Position numbers and translations under genes: made by a program. Source: Sorghum bicolor (lineage: Eukaryota > Streptophyta > Magnoliopsida > Poales > Poaceae). From it: DNA of 64,000 nt. Of the stretch, positions 12,471 to 24,016 are shown in pieces. Numbering within the stretch: position 1 is the first letter of the stretch; each line of letters opens with the position of its first letter. The notes beneath the pieces are model-generated. The model saw only the letters and a program-made list of their open reading frames with translations, had not been told where the DNA came from and did not search any database. Location of the stretch: the NCBI RefSeq assembly GCF_000003195.3, contig NC_012871.2, positions 5,381,997-5,445,996 of the forward strand. Direction: 5' to 3'.

Positions 12471-12998
12471 TTCAGTTTGTGATGTGTATATACTTCACGG
12501 TGCATATACGCATAATAAGTCGTATATATATTCTACATATCAGGAATATTGGTATGGTACCGGGTGTAGCTACACACCTACATTCCATATTTCTATATCC
12601 ATACCTATATTACTCTAATAAAGCTAATTTCCGCTAAATAATACGGCACAGAAGGAGGTAGGCAGTAGAAGGCTTTGCTAAGGTGACATGCACGGCAAGG
12701 CACATATGCGGTCCTGCAGAGCAACTGGTCATTGACCGTAGGAAGCCTCACTTGAATTGTTGCCATCTTTGACGAAGCGAAAAGGCTATTGAGAGCTGCC
12801 ACTACAGCATGGCTGTTCGTAGGAGGCATTAAAAAATGCCTTTAAAAAGTCATCAAAATGCCTGGTCTAGAAGGACGTATCTGGCTTGGTCATGTTTTTG
12901 GATTGGCGCTGGCGGCTAACCCTGCAGGGCAAGTCTAGTTTTGTGTTGGACAAGATCGATTAATTGGCGGGGCAAGTGGATCCAACGTTGGTGTGATG
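12471..12998. other. Intergenic, no recognised content
   Basis: AT-rich sequence without a coding frame that resembles a known protein and without transposon ends that I could pair. Confidence 0.4.
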
Positions 12999-13208
12999 GG
13001 CCTGTTTAGTTTCTAGATCACATTGAGGCGGTACATATATGAAACATTAAATATAGATTAAAAAATAACTAACTGCATACTTTGTCTATAATTTAAAAGA
13101 CGAATCTTTTGAGTCTAGTTATTCTATAGTTAAACAACAATTATCAAATATAAACGAAAGTACTACAACATCCAAAGTAAAAAAATTTCCGCGAACTAAA
13201 CAAGGCCT
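12999..13208. mobile_element. MITE with GGCCTGTTTAG / CTAAACAAGGCC ends
   Basis: About 210 bp with inverted ends GGCCTGTTTAGTT and AACTAAACAAGGCC. The inside shares blocks such as ACGAATCTTTTGAG and AAACGAAAGT with the copies at 49087, 50629, 56802 and 61202, in the opposite orientation. No matching target duplication is visible at this copy. Confidence 0.75.
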
Positions 13209-13732
13209 TATTACAAGAAGATCGAGGGCATACAGATACTTTGACAAATTGTAAACTCTGAAAGCAAATAAAAGGATATGAAGCTCGGAAATGAGACCTC
13301 CTAGAGCAGATAGGCGATACTCCTCTCCTTCTACCGTAGCTTTCACTAGTGCCGCATCCTTCTCCAGAACGACTCGGGATGACGATATGCCCAAGTTCTG
13401 GCCATTGCTCTCACCCCTGCAACACATCCGAGCAACTCTGCATGAATCACGCTCTGCAGAAACGATATCTGCCTGCTCTGGCTTGGGTTTGGCCGTCTCG
13501 TATTATGAATCCCCCATCTTTGTTCAAAAAAAAAATCACCCATCCGCACGCACTGGTCCTGCAATCAAACGGGCCAATCTGTATTGGCCTTGAGAATGCC
13601 ATATACTCCGGTCTGCACCATCTGCGATTCTGACGGGCATTTGGTTATGAAAACACTAGTTTGATTAATCAGGCTAGCTAGATTCTGTACTATTAATATT
13701 ATTTGACCGATTATTTGAGCTAGTTTTGACTG
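13209..13732. other. Intergenic, no recognised content
   Basis: Short open frames occur on both strands (for example 13291-13593) but none resembles a known protein and none has gene-like context. Confidence 0.4.
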
Positions 13733-13836
13733 ATTTTCTAATTAATCGCGCTGAAGCAGGGGAGCACTGCTACTGCCAAGTGCCAACCTGAAGTCCAGAA
13801 GCACAGCCAACCAGATTATTGACGTGCGGAAAGAAA
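13733..13836 (+). repeat. Isolated fragment of the phosphatase-array unit
   Basis: This segment (CGCTGAAGCAGG, then GCACTGCTACTGCCAA, AACCTGAAGT, and a TTGACGTG block) aligns with 33983-34090 and 45566-45690 inside the array further right. It lies just left of the truncated end of the CACTA complex, so it probably marks the left flank of that insertion. Confidence 0.7.
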
Positions 13837-14403
13837 CCACGCCCGTCTGCGTTGGGGTTAGACGGCGATATATAGTTTCCATCGAGCATCCCAGATCTCC
13901 TGTGCGCCATCTCCCATTGCTACCATGCGCGGCCGCTCAAAGCCATGGAGGTCCGATCGATCGCGGCCTCGACGCCATGGAACTCCTGCTGTGGGTGCTG
14001 GATGCCTGTACGTCTTCCCCTGCGCGGGCGCTCGACGCTGTGGAGGTCCAGTCGTGGCCCCTCGACGCCCGCCTCCAAATGCCGGCCGGAACTCATGTGG
14101 GGGAGTTCGCGCGGCCACCACGGACTGGCACAGATGTCAGGTGGAGTTCGCACTTCGCGCACTGCCACGGAGAGGACTGCCTTGCTCGATCGCATGGCTG
14201 CTGGCAGGCAGCTCCTCCTCCATCCACTGCTATAGGTGCTGCAGGAGCGGCTAAATAAGCTCCCTTATGCAAACGCTCTTACAGTGGAATGCAGACTCTC
14301 TGGCCTTTGCTTGGGAAACTTTGTTTCAATTTGCAAATGGAGATGTGTCAAGTATAAGTACTGAAAAAATTAGTAATTTTATGCCAAACTAAGTCGCACT
14401 TAC
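13837..14403. other. GC-rich segment between array fragment and truncated CACTA gene
   Basis: GC-rich, with overlapping open frames on both strands (for example 13824-14258 plus, 13858-14121 minus) and imperfect repeats around CTCGACGC and GTGGAGGTCC. No known protein is recognised. A GAGC/GTGTAAGAG-type boundary near 14280 may be an element end. The missing last exon of the Ulp1-like gene should have fallen here but is absent. Confidence 0.35.
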
Positions 14404-17400
14404 CGAACATAGAGATTTAAAACGCAAGTGGCTCCCCAGACCTGGATCATGCCTTCCTTTGTGATTCTTGACATAGGCCCTGAATGCCCTGTTTGAATAA
14501 AAATCGATGTGACTTGTAGTATGCAGAAGTCGATATTAAAGTGAATCATATAAGGTTACTAGGATTACAAATTTGCTTACGTAATGAGAATTGACATGAA
14601 GTCTTTATATGTGTGAGGGTCAAAATCTGCAGAATCACAAATCCATGCCATGTTCATCCCGACATCGAGACCTATGACTATCCAGTGATTGCTACAACAA
14701 TTTTAAATAAACACATAAGTACCTTTGCATCAAAATAAGATAAACCGAACAATCGTTAAGTATACAATTAATCGAACTTACTTGAAGTGGTATGGAATCC
14801 ATATTGTTTCGAAGTGTTGGAGATTCTTTAAACATACGGCAATCCACGCCGCAACCTTAAGAGACTCTTCTCTTATTTTGGCTGCACGGATCTTTTCTTT
14901 CTCCGCCAACGTCCCTCCAGCAGCTAGCTGTGGCGCATCCAATTCCCATCTCGATGGGTAATTAAAATTTATTTGTGCTATAGGCATAGGGTCTACATAC
15001 CCGGCTTTCGTTGAGCGTGTAGATTTCATAAAGTTTGCTTGCATTCTAAAAATCATGACGTAAGTTAGTTTTAGCAAAATCCAACTAGGTTACTTTCAAA
15101 TCATATCAAGAGGAAGAGGACTTACAGGCACCAAGTGCGAATCAGATTCATCGACATTGAACTAAGGTGAAAGCATGATTGGATGTCGCTGAAGTCAAAG
15201 GCAATACCCGAAGCAGGGCCTCCAAATGTGCGAGCAGGTATTACTGCTTCCAACACATTCAGTTCTGTACGTGAAACATGCAAGTAGTACCAATCATGGA
15301 ACCTTCTCATTCCATATGGCATCTTACACAAGACCCGGTTTGGTAGGAAACGTTTGCCTTTTACATATTCTTTCGGGCAATCCTTTGACCACTTGATGGT
15401 TTCAACATCTGGATACTTTGTTATCGTTGTGTAGTCTGAGGTGTCAGTGGGCATCCTGTAGGCAAATTTGTTCGGGCCTTGGTTCTCAGGCTTGAACTGG
15501 TCATGAGCATACCACTTGTACATACCCGAGACATTCATATCCACAAAAGATTTTGACCCTGTCGACCTTATCATGATGGGGATCTTTTCACGAGCTTCAC
15601 ATACTAGAGGGAGTAGTTCTTCATGTGTCGGCGGTGCTTGTTGAAAAGTCTGTGCCATCTCATCATGGCCTTGCTCGGGGCGAGCTGGAGAATGTTGTGG
15701 CTTAGGAGGCACATGTGGTGTCTCGTCATGCTCTGACTCGGCACGAGCTGTAGAAGGTTTTGGGCTATGAGGCACATGTGGTGTCTCGTCACGCTTTGGC
15801 TCGGCACGAGCTGTAGAAGGTTGCGGACTCTGAGGCACATGTGGCATCTCATGCTCTGGCTCCGCACGAGCTACAGAAGGTTCACCTATTTGAGGCTCAT
15901 GTGGCGTCTCATCATGCCCTGGCTCGACCCCTTGCTCACCAGCGGTTGGAGAAGCCGGTACCCTCTCATGCATCAAGTGGTCCTCATGAGACGGTGAATA
16001 CACCGCTCCATCCTCAAGGTGGACTCTCTCCAGGTGTACATCACTTGGAGTTGGCGAGGAAACATTCAACACAATATCCTTTTTGTACCAGAGGATGAAC
16101 TGTTTCATGAGTAGTCCAAGCTCATGAATCCCCATGCTAGTTGGGTGTTCAATCTTATGCTTCGCATACTCGGGATTCACGGTATGCACCTCAACCTTAC
16201 TATAGTCGGCCGGGACCGGTTTATGGTGCCAGATGTCGCCTGGAATTGGAGGATGTGCCAGACCCGTTGCCACCTCAGCCATCTCCTGTCCCCTACCGAT
16301 GGGAATCAACAGGATGCAACGAGTTGGCACCCGTATGTGATCGACTGAGGCGGAGGCTGCATTGGAACCTTGGCTGCTTTGAACATTTGGAGGGCTACCA
16401 ACTAGAACCAAATCCCTAGGCGGCTCCATTTGTGACCGTCGCTCAGTAGACAGTCCTTGCTCCTGTAGTTCCTTGGCAACTAGGGTCTTCACTAGGGTGG
16501 CAAGACTCACCTCCCGATTTCTACCATGTTTCTTGTACATCTCCACATCCTCTCGAAATCCTTCCTTCCAGGTCTTATGTTTCCCTAAACCCCTGACACG
16601 GCCTGGGTGCTCGGGGTTTCCCAAGCCAAGGCTAAGCTCGTCCTTCTCTCTAGAAGGAGTGAATGAGCCCTTCTCGATGTCTTCAGAATATTTCATTATC
16701 CTTGACACTGCCTCCTCGGTCTCTGGCTTGGCAAATTTCAGACTGCTGCCTGATTCTTCAAGATTCCTTGCAAAGAGCCAACGCTTGGTGCATGGCTTAA
16801 ATTTCATTACTTTTGTATTCCCAGCAGCTACGGCCTCCTCTTCCATCTTTCTAAACATCTCTTCCTTTCCCTTGTAGCCACCGGGGCCTAGACGAGGGTG
16901 GTGGATGTTCTTCTTCGCCTGCAAGCTGTTCTTTTCACTTAAGGCCAAAGATTCTGGTACAGTCTTCTCAGCCACGAGCAACGCCCAGATAGCAGGAGTG
17001 ATGTGTCCATACTTATGGTACGGAGTTAACCCCTTTTTGATGTACTCGGTGTTCAGCTCATTCCTCCAACGTTGGAAGGATTCTCCCATCATCTTCATAG
17101 CACGTCGTCTTACTAGGGGTATCTTCTCTGCCGGAATCCTAAAATTAAAATTGACCAAGAGACGGTTTTTCCATAGGTCATCCTTTATGTCCTCTGGATA
17201 GTCGTGCCAATTACGGATTGATGGGTTCAACTTGTCTCTGACTAGGGCCCCAATTGCATTGCGGAATTTTGATTGGAACTCCTTTGGCTTAAGGATCTGC
17301 CCTTCTTCCCCAACCTCATCAATCACATAAACCATTTTTGCATTTGGATAGTGGTTTGGCTTTCTGACCCCTCCTTTCCTTTTCACTTTCGTAGTTGAGG

Positions 17401-17959
17401 CCGAGGTTGTGCCTTCAGGTTGCGGAGCAGAGGCCACAATCGTAGTCTCTGTGCCTGTTGCCTCTGCCCTCCTTTCCCTTGCCCCGTCGTGTCCGGCGAA
17501 ACGTGCCGGACGCCGACGTGGTCTTTTTGGAGGTTTAGGAGGGACCTGTATAAACAACAGGTCAAAGTGTTAGTAGAGGTAACACAGCCATATCGTTACC
17601 AAAATTTATGATTTTTTAAGTGACCTTCATATCCCTACCTCCTCGTTTGGGTCAAAGTCCTTGTCCAACTCATCCGTCGTTGGCTTCCGTCTAGGTTCAC
17701 ATGGGTGTGGATCCTCAGGACTTTCATATCCCGAGGTTGAGTCATCGTCCTTGCTAGATCCTTCATCAGTCTCTTCTCTTCCCGCTTCTCCACCTTGCTC
17801 CTCGCCAGACTCCTCCTGAGTAAGCATAAATGCTACACCATTGCCCACTTCTTCATCAAACTGTTCCTTAGAAAACTGATCATGTATTTCTTGCTCTCTA
17901 GGGCTAGGGTGCTCTTCATGTTCGTTGGATCGGGCTGCATTGCTTGTTGTCCGTGTCAT
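14404..17959 (-). pseudogene. CACTA second gene: plant transposase_24-type protein with C-terminal Ulp1-like (C48) region, 3' truncated
   Basis: Exons read on the minus strand: 17959-17639, 17545-15126, 15045-14782, 14691-14581, 14488-14404, with matching phases and GT-AG borders. The N-terminus is acidic; then follows a basic PPKPPKRPRRRPARF segment and the plant Ptta/En/Spm transposase region (MKMMGESFQRWRNELNTEY..., KHGHIT-like, PAIWALLVAEK). The middle has a repeated Pro/Glu/His-rich stretch. The last exons carry a Ulp1-protease-like region: NNHWIVIGLDVG supplies the expected His, followed by WICDSADFDPHTYKDF. The exon that should hold the catalytic Cys is missing; the last donor at 14403 leads into unrelated sequence. 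Such proteins may help transposition by removing SUMO-like modifiers; that role is inference. Exons upstream of 17959 are possible (see 21350-21850). Confidence 0.75.
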
Positions 17960-18000
17960 TTCGTGATTTGTTCTAACAGATGAAAGGAATAAAGTGTGCT

Positions 18001-18438
18001 TTAGTAGTAGTAGTAGCAGCAGCAGCAGCATTAGTAGTAGTAGTAGTAGCAGCAGCAGCAGCAGTGCTTTAGTAGTAGTAGTAGCAGCAGTGCTTTAGTA
18101 GTAGTAGTAGTAGTAGGTTGAAGAGAGGAGAAGAGAGAGCAGCAGTGCTTTAGTAGTAGTAGCAGCAGCAGCAGCACTAGTAGTAGTAGTAGCAGCAGCA
18201 GTGCTTTAGTAGTAGTAGTAGCAGCAGTGCTTTAGTAGTAGTAGTAGTAGTAGGTTGAAGAGAGGAGAAGAGAGAGCAGCAGTGCTTTAGTAGTAGTAGT
18301 AGTAGTAGGTTGAAGAGAGGAGAAGAGAGAGCAGCAGTGCTTTAGTAGTAGTAGTAGTAGGTTGAAGAGAGGAGAAGAGAGAGCAGCAGTGCTTTAGTAG
18401 TAGCAGCAGTGCTTTAGTAGTAGTAGCAGCAGCAGTGC

Positions 18439-18509
<71 letters not shown>

Positions 18510-18553
18510 ACAGTAGCAGTAGCAGTAGTAGCAGTAGCAGTAGTAGTGTTTAA
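18001..18553. repeat. Trinucleotide-rich (AGT/AGC) tract with a ~50-bp higher-order unit
   Basis: Runs of AGT and AGC triplets are interrupted by a block GGTTGAAGAGAGGAGAAGAG followed by an AGCAGCAGTGCTTTAG segment, repeated about four times between 18110 and 18400, ending in a long pure AGT run (about 18440-18507). It lies just upstream of the second CACTA gene. The homopolymeric frames it produces (poly-Thr, poly-Leu) are not genes. Confidence 0.95.
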
Positions 18554-20320
18554 AAAAGGCCTCAGAAACATGTCTACCATCATTTGATCAAAAACTTGGA
18601 GCATCAAGGCATCAAAATAAAGAAGAAGGCATCAAAACAGAGAAGGCCTCAGTACCATGTCAATCATCATTTGGTAACGATGCCAAGTTCCTCACAAGTT
18701 CTTGATCATCAGCTCATATTCCATATAATGAATGGACTTAGACAACCTCATCATCGGCAAAACAAAGGAGAGAAGAAAAATCATAGAAGTAGGAGAGAAG
18801 AGTAGTAGAATTAGGACTAGAGTAGAGCAGCAGCTAGCACTAGTAGTATACTAGTGCAATAGTAGTAGAGTTGGAGCACAACAGCAGTAGTAGTAGGATT
18901 ACAGTAAGCCACAAATTAAAATGACAGTAAGCCCCAACAGTAGTGTAGTACTTGTAGAGTACTAGAGTAGAGCAGCAGCTAGGACTAGTAGTAGACGAGT
19001 GCAGTAGTGTTGGAGAGAGGATGAGAGTAGAAAATAGAAGAGAGATAGAAAGAGCAGAGAGGAAGTAGAGGTGAGGAGAGGGAAAGGTTTAAAAAAGGCC
19101 TTACAAACATGTCTACCATCATTTGATCAAGAACTTGGAGCATCAAGGCATCAAAACAGAGAAGTAGGTTGAAGAGAGGAGAAGAGAGAGCAACAGTGCT
19201 TTAGTAGTAGCAGCAGTAGATGAGAGGAGAAGATAGGAGAGAGAACAGACAAAGGAGACAAATTAGTAATCGGTAGTAGTAGTAAAAGAAGAAGAAACTC
19301 ATGTGCTCTCAAATTAGCGGGTTGCTGCTTTATAGAGCCATCTGCTGCTCTATGGTGATCATAGATCATAGACTTATATGACAGTCAGTAATAGGTTAAG
19401 AGAAAACCCATTTGCACTACAAGACCGAAAACCTCGGGGGGAGGCTAGTATCCAATGGCACTCCATTCGAGACTAGTTTCCCCCCGAAGCTTTCGGTCTA
19501 GGAGAAGCTATGGGTATTTGACTGTCATGCTGTCTCACTACACCTTTTGTATCATCGAGCAAGAAATTTTGAAAAAAAAGTAGTACAAGTAGTAAAGGCC
19601 TCAGTACCATGCCAATCATCATTTGATCATGAACTTGGAGCATAAAGGCATCTTAATAGAGAAGATGAGGTCATATAGGGGCCGCTGGTAACGATGCCAA
19701 GTTCCTCACAAGTTCTTGATCATCAGCTCATATTCCATATAATGAATGGACTTAGACAATCTCATCATCGGCAAAACAAAGGAGAGAAGAAAAATAGAAG
19801 AGGAGAGTAGTAGTAGTATAGAGGAGCACAGTTTATAAAACTGTCATAGAGAGGGTAGTAGTAGAGTTGGGCACAATAGCAGTAGTAGTAGGATTACAGT
19901 AAGCCCCAACAGTAGTGTAGTACTAGAGTACTAGAGTAGAGCAGCAGCTAGCACTAGTAGTAGACTAGTGTAGTAGTGTTGGAGAGAGGATGAGAGTAGA
20001 AAATAGAAGAGAGATAGAAGGAGCAGAGAGGAAGGAGAGGTGAGGAGAGGGAAAGGTTTTAAAAGGCCTCAGAAACATGTCTAGCATCATTTGATCAAGA
20101 ACTTGGAGCATCAAGGCATCAAAAACAGATAAGAAGGCACTATAGAGGCGGCTAGTAATGATGCCAAGTTACTCATAAGTTTTGGATCATCAGCTCATAT
20201 TCTAAGATAATGTATTGAATTAGACAATTTCATCATCGGCAAAACAATAGTAGAGGAGAGAGAGTATAGTTGTAGTATAGAGGAGCACAGTTCAAAAAAT
20301 GTCATCAATTCAAAATTATG
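18548..20320. repeat. Three diverged copies of a ~0.5-1 kb repeat block
   Basis: The block AAGGCCTCAGAAACATGTCT ... ATCATTTGATCAAGAACTTGGA recurs near 18548, 19085 and 20055. A second block, GATGCCAAGTTCCTCACAAG ... CATCATCGGCAAAAC, recurs near 18680, 19690 and 20160. AGT-rich spacers lie between. They are probably part of the long internal non-coding region of the CACTA element. Confidence 0.85.
19415..19499. repeat. CACTAC-type end or hairpin with ~37-bp arms
   Basis: The sequence starts CACTACAAGACCG. The arms (about 19422-19458 and 19463-19499) are near-perfect inverted copies, GACCGAAAACCTCGGGG against CCCCCGAAGCTTTCGGTC. This resembles a subterminal hairpin of a different CACTA family, perhaps a nested small element; no partner end was found. 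Confidence 0.6.
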
Positions 20321-21349
20321 CCAGTAAGCCACCACAAATAGTAGTAGAGAGCAGTGGCATATAAGCAGCCTGCTATATAAACAACAGTAATTATGCCTCA
20401 GTATATAAAACTGTCATGATGTATGATTAGTAGAGAGTAGTAGTACAGTTGGAGTAGAAAAGCAGTAGTAGTAGGATTGGACAGTAAGCCACCACAAATC
20501 AACACAATTGGACAGTAATGATGCATGCTGCATTCACGGTTCTAAACTCGAGCAAACACAAACACTACTAATTCTAAACTAAAAGCATTGCATTAAGTAG
20601 CTAAAAAAATTCAGTGTTAATGATGCATGAAATCTCTACTACTATCCAGATCATCAAATCACAGTCTATCAACAATACACATACACACTAATAAAAACCC
20701 TAACACTATCCAGATCATCAAATCTCTAAGATAGAAATTAGACAGAACGAATAGATAGCTATTAGCAATTAAAATTAACCGCAGATGCTTTCAACGAAAT
20801 CACAGATTATACACCATTCTCAAACATATGTAATTTATGAATGCTTTACACACTAAACTCTGAATCTATGATATACAAAACTGGTGTGGTATGACACAGA
20901 AATGATATTAGCAGATATCAAATTCTTAGGTAAAGTATTGGAAAAATATAAAACACAGTGTAGCTAGGAACTGATGGAATACAATTTTGCATGTCTCAAA
21001 TATCACAAATCCTACTGTTAAAGCACAAACATTCAGTGTATTCAAATTTGTGTGCAATGGACAGATAGTACTACAAGATATATGAAAAAACAGTTAATTT
21101 ACAGGAACTGACAGCCTCAGTTTGCAAGATAGACATAATCAGCGCAAAACAGTTGCATTTGAGATTATCTTATAAAGCCAAATTAAGGTTGGACTAATCA
21201 CCAAGTCAACCAAAGTTACCGTGAGAAAATAACTGATGGTCACTAGAGTTAGGACTAACTAGAGAGCAGAGACAGCATCAAGATAGCGTGGATCCAACAC
21301 GAAAGAGCACATAAGCAAAACAAAAGCCACACCGAGAGCAGATCAGAGC
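20321..21349. other. AT-rich non-coding interior of the CACTA complex
   Basis: No coding frame of note. It may be an intron of the second CACTA gene if transcription starts near 21.8 kb. Confidence 0.4.
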
Positions 21350-21850
21350 ACATACCTCTGGCGGCGGCGAAGAAGGGAGGTCGCCGGGCTCGCGGAAGGA
21401 GGTTGCCGTGCTCACGGTTGGAGAGGTCGCCGTGCTCACCGTGCTCGCTAGGGTTACGACCGGGCTCGCCGTGCTCGCGGTTGGAGATGTGAACCGGTCA
21501 GGCGCTCGCTCGCTCGTCGAAGGAGCTCAAGCACCGGGCTCGGTCGCCGGAGGAGGGAGCACGCGCGGATGAAGGATGCGAGCCCGGTGGCGGCGTGGCG
21601 GCGGCGGGATTAGGGTGGAGACCGCCGGAGGGAAGCTGCTGGAGGAAGGAGAGCACCGGCTAGAGGAAGGGTGCCGGCGGGAGGAGCAGCGCACAGGCAC
21701 CAACTCCGGTGAGCGATCGGATCGGGGTGGCGGCGGATCGGATGGGGGGGGGGGAGATTCGGCCAGCCTGACGGCGCTCAAGTATGAAAGTGAAACGCCC
21801 TGACCTAACTGGGAACGGGCCTGACCTTTTATATCGGGCAGCCCCACTGT
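21350..21850 (-). promoter_or_regulatory. Putative promoter and first (leader) exon of the second CACTA gene
   Basis: On the minus strand a TATA box (ATATAAAAGG) lies at 21827-21834, followed by about 470 bp of GC-rich sequence ending in a good donor (CAGAG|GTATGT) at 21356. Short CGCCGTGCTCAC-type repeats occur at 21380-21490. An open frame at 21527-21847 is compositionally biased (Pro/Ser/Arg) and I do not call it a protein. Linking this exon to the gene at 17959 is inference. Confidence 0.45.
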
Positions 21851-21884
21851 AAGGGCGGTTGAGATGTGAACCGCCCTTACAGTG
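21845..21884. repeat. 40-bp palindrome of the CACTA subterminal family
   Basis: CACTGTAAGGGCGGTT and AACCGCCCTTACAGTG flank an 8-bp loop, a perfect inverted repeat. It matches the hairpins at 28756-28923 next to the CACTA end. Confidence 0.9.
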
Positions 21885-22221
21885 GTTTTTTTCTAAAGTT
21901 AAATAATTTTTTTAATATACTTAAAGTTCAAAATGTATTTAAATAATAATTTTAGAATATTCCATGTATTTTTATATTTAATTATATATATTATATAATT
22001 TTAAAGTATTCCAAGTTTTTATGATTAATTATATATATTATATTCTAAACTAAATTTTTTTGGAATTACAAAATATATTTGTGTAAATTTAAAAATTCTT
22101 TAGTGCCTCAATATTACCAATTTTTTATGTAATATATTTGAATTATTTCAAATATTTTTATGATTAATTTATATATGCAAAGTTTATTCTTTATTACCTA
22201 ATATGCAAAGTTTATACTTTG
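21885..22221. other. Very AT-rich spacer
   Basis: AT-rich sequence inside the CACTA complex with no coding content. Confidence 0.5.
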
Positions 22222-23870
22222 TTGCCTAGTTTGACCTAGTTTGACCAAGTCAAACATTGGATTTTTAACAAAATACACTTTGACCGGACCCGATATGGTC
22301 TCAGATGCAAAAGTCATGAACACAAAGTTTGTTCCCCTTATCAAGATACACATTTGGTGTAATGGTCAACTTTCCATATGAGATGGTTTGGACCACTCAA
22401 ATTTTGAAATTTCAAATTTTTATTGCTACACGCACGTTTTCGGGACCCTAAATGGCCCCAACTCCGAAAGTCATGAATAGCAACTTTGTTCCACTCATCA
22501 AGATCTACATTTGATATATAGGACATTTTTGCATTTGACAAAGCGTTAAGAAAGTGCAGTTCTAAATCCACAAGTCCCCCATGTAATTTCATAAAGTCTA
22601 TGTGTGATTCAAGACTTTGTGACTAGAGTTTACAAACACTTTCTCAAATGCAAAAATATCCTATATATGAAATGTGTATCTTGATGAGCTCTAACTACCT
22701 TGTATTCAAAAGTTTTTCATTTGAGGTCATTTACTCACTCGTTTGACCAGGTTTGACCAAGCCACGCCTTGGGTTTTCAAAACATGTGAACTGAGTTTTC
22801 TGTAACTTTTCCAAATGCAAAAATGTATTGTGTATCAAAGGTAGACCTTGATGAGATCTAACTATGTTGTATTCAATTTTTTTTCATTTGAGTTATTTTA
22901 TTGCCTAGTTTGACCTAGTTTGACCAAGTCAAACATTGGATTTTTAACAAAATACACTTTGACCGGACCCGAGATGGTCTCAGATGCAAAAGTCATGAAT
23001 ACAAAGTTTGTTCCCCTTATCAAGATACACATTTGGTGTAATGGTCAACTTTCCATATGAGATGGTTTGGACCACTCAAATTTTGAAATTTCAATTTTTT
23101 ATTGCTACACGCACGTTTTCGGGACGCTAAATGGCCCCAACTCCGAAAGTCATGAATAGCAACTTTGTTCCACTCATCAAGATCTACATTTGATATATAG
23201 GACATTTTTGCATTTGACAAAGCGTTAAGAAAGTGCAGTTCTAAATCCACAAGTCCCCCATGTAGTTTCATAAAGTCTATGTGTGATTCAAGACTTTGTG
23301 ACTAGAGTTTACAAACACTTTCTCAAATGCAAAAATGTCCTATGTATGAAATGTGTATCTTGATGAGCTCTAACTACCTTGTATTCAAAAGTTTTTCATT
23401 TGAGGTCATTTACTCACTCGTTTGACCAGGTTTGACCAAGCCACGCCTTGGGTTTCAAAACATGTGAACTGAGTTTTCTGTAACTTTTCCAAATGCAACA
23501 ATGTATTGTGTATCAAAGGTAGACCTTGATGAGATCTAACTATGTTGTATTCAATTTTTTTTCATTTGAGTTATTTTATTGCCTAGTTTGACCTAGTTTG
23601 ACCAAGTCAAACATTGGATTTTTAACAAAATACACTTTGACCGGACCCGAGATGGTCTCATATGCAAAAGTCATGAATACAAAGTTTGTTCCCCTTATCA
23701 AGATACACATTTGGGGTAATGGTCAACTTTCCATATGAGATGGTTTGGACCACTCAAATTTTGAAATTTCAATTTTTCACTGCTACACGCACGTTTTCGA
23801 GACCCTAGACGGCCCTAACTCTGAAAGTTATGAATACCAATTTTGTTCCACTCATCAAGATCTACATTTG
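22222..23870. repeat. Tandem repeat, ~679-bp unit, about 2.4 copies
   Basis: The segment TTGCCTAGTTTGACCTAG starts copies at 22222, 22901 and 23579; the first two copies are complete and nearly identical, the third stops near 23870. Inside a unit the motifs TTTGACCAGG and CAAATGCAAAAATG recur. It lies between the two CACTA genes and is non-coding; the matching small frames at 22341-22592 and 23020-23271 simply reflect the duplication. Confidence 0.95.
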
Positions 23871-23894
23871 ATATGACACTAATAGCGTTAAGAA

Positions 23895-24012
23895 ATGTAG
23901 TCTCACACACATACTTAAATGTAGTCTCACACACATACGTAAATGTAGTCTCACACACATACATAAATGTAGTCTCACATGGATACATAAATAAAGTCTC
24001 ACACACATACAA
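23895..24012. repeat. 24-bp minisatellite, five units
   Basis: Five units of ATGTAGTCTCACACACATAC plus four bases lie directly after the TNP2 stop codon at 24017. In the minus frame it reads as an eight-residue peptide repeat, but this is beyond the stop. Confidence 0.92.
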
Positions 24013-24016
24013 ATGA

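Noticed and set aside
13824..14258. 144-codon plus-strand frame
   Set aside because: GC-rich region with equally long frames on several strands and phases, no recognised domain, biased composition.
18287..18607. Open frame rich in Thr/Ala/Leu on the minus strand
   Set aside because: It is only the translation of the AGT/AGC triplet tract.
22222..23870. Possible CRISPR-like or centromeric satellite array
   Set aside because: Two and a half copies of a long unit inside a transposon; no spacer structure and wrong kingdom for CRISPR.
23815..24012. Regular peptide repeat frame CETTFMYV
   Set aside because: Minisatellite located after the transposase stop; no start context or conservation evidence.
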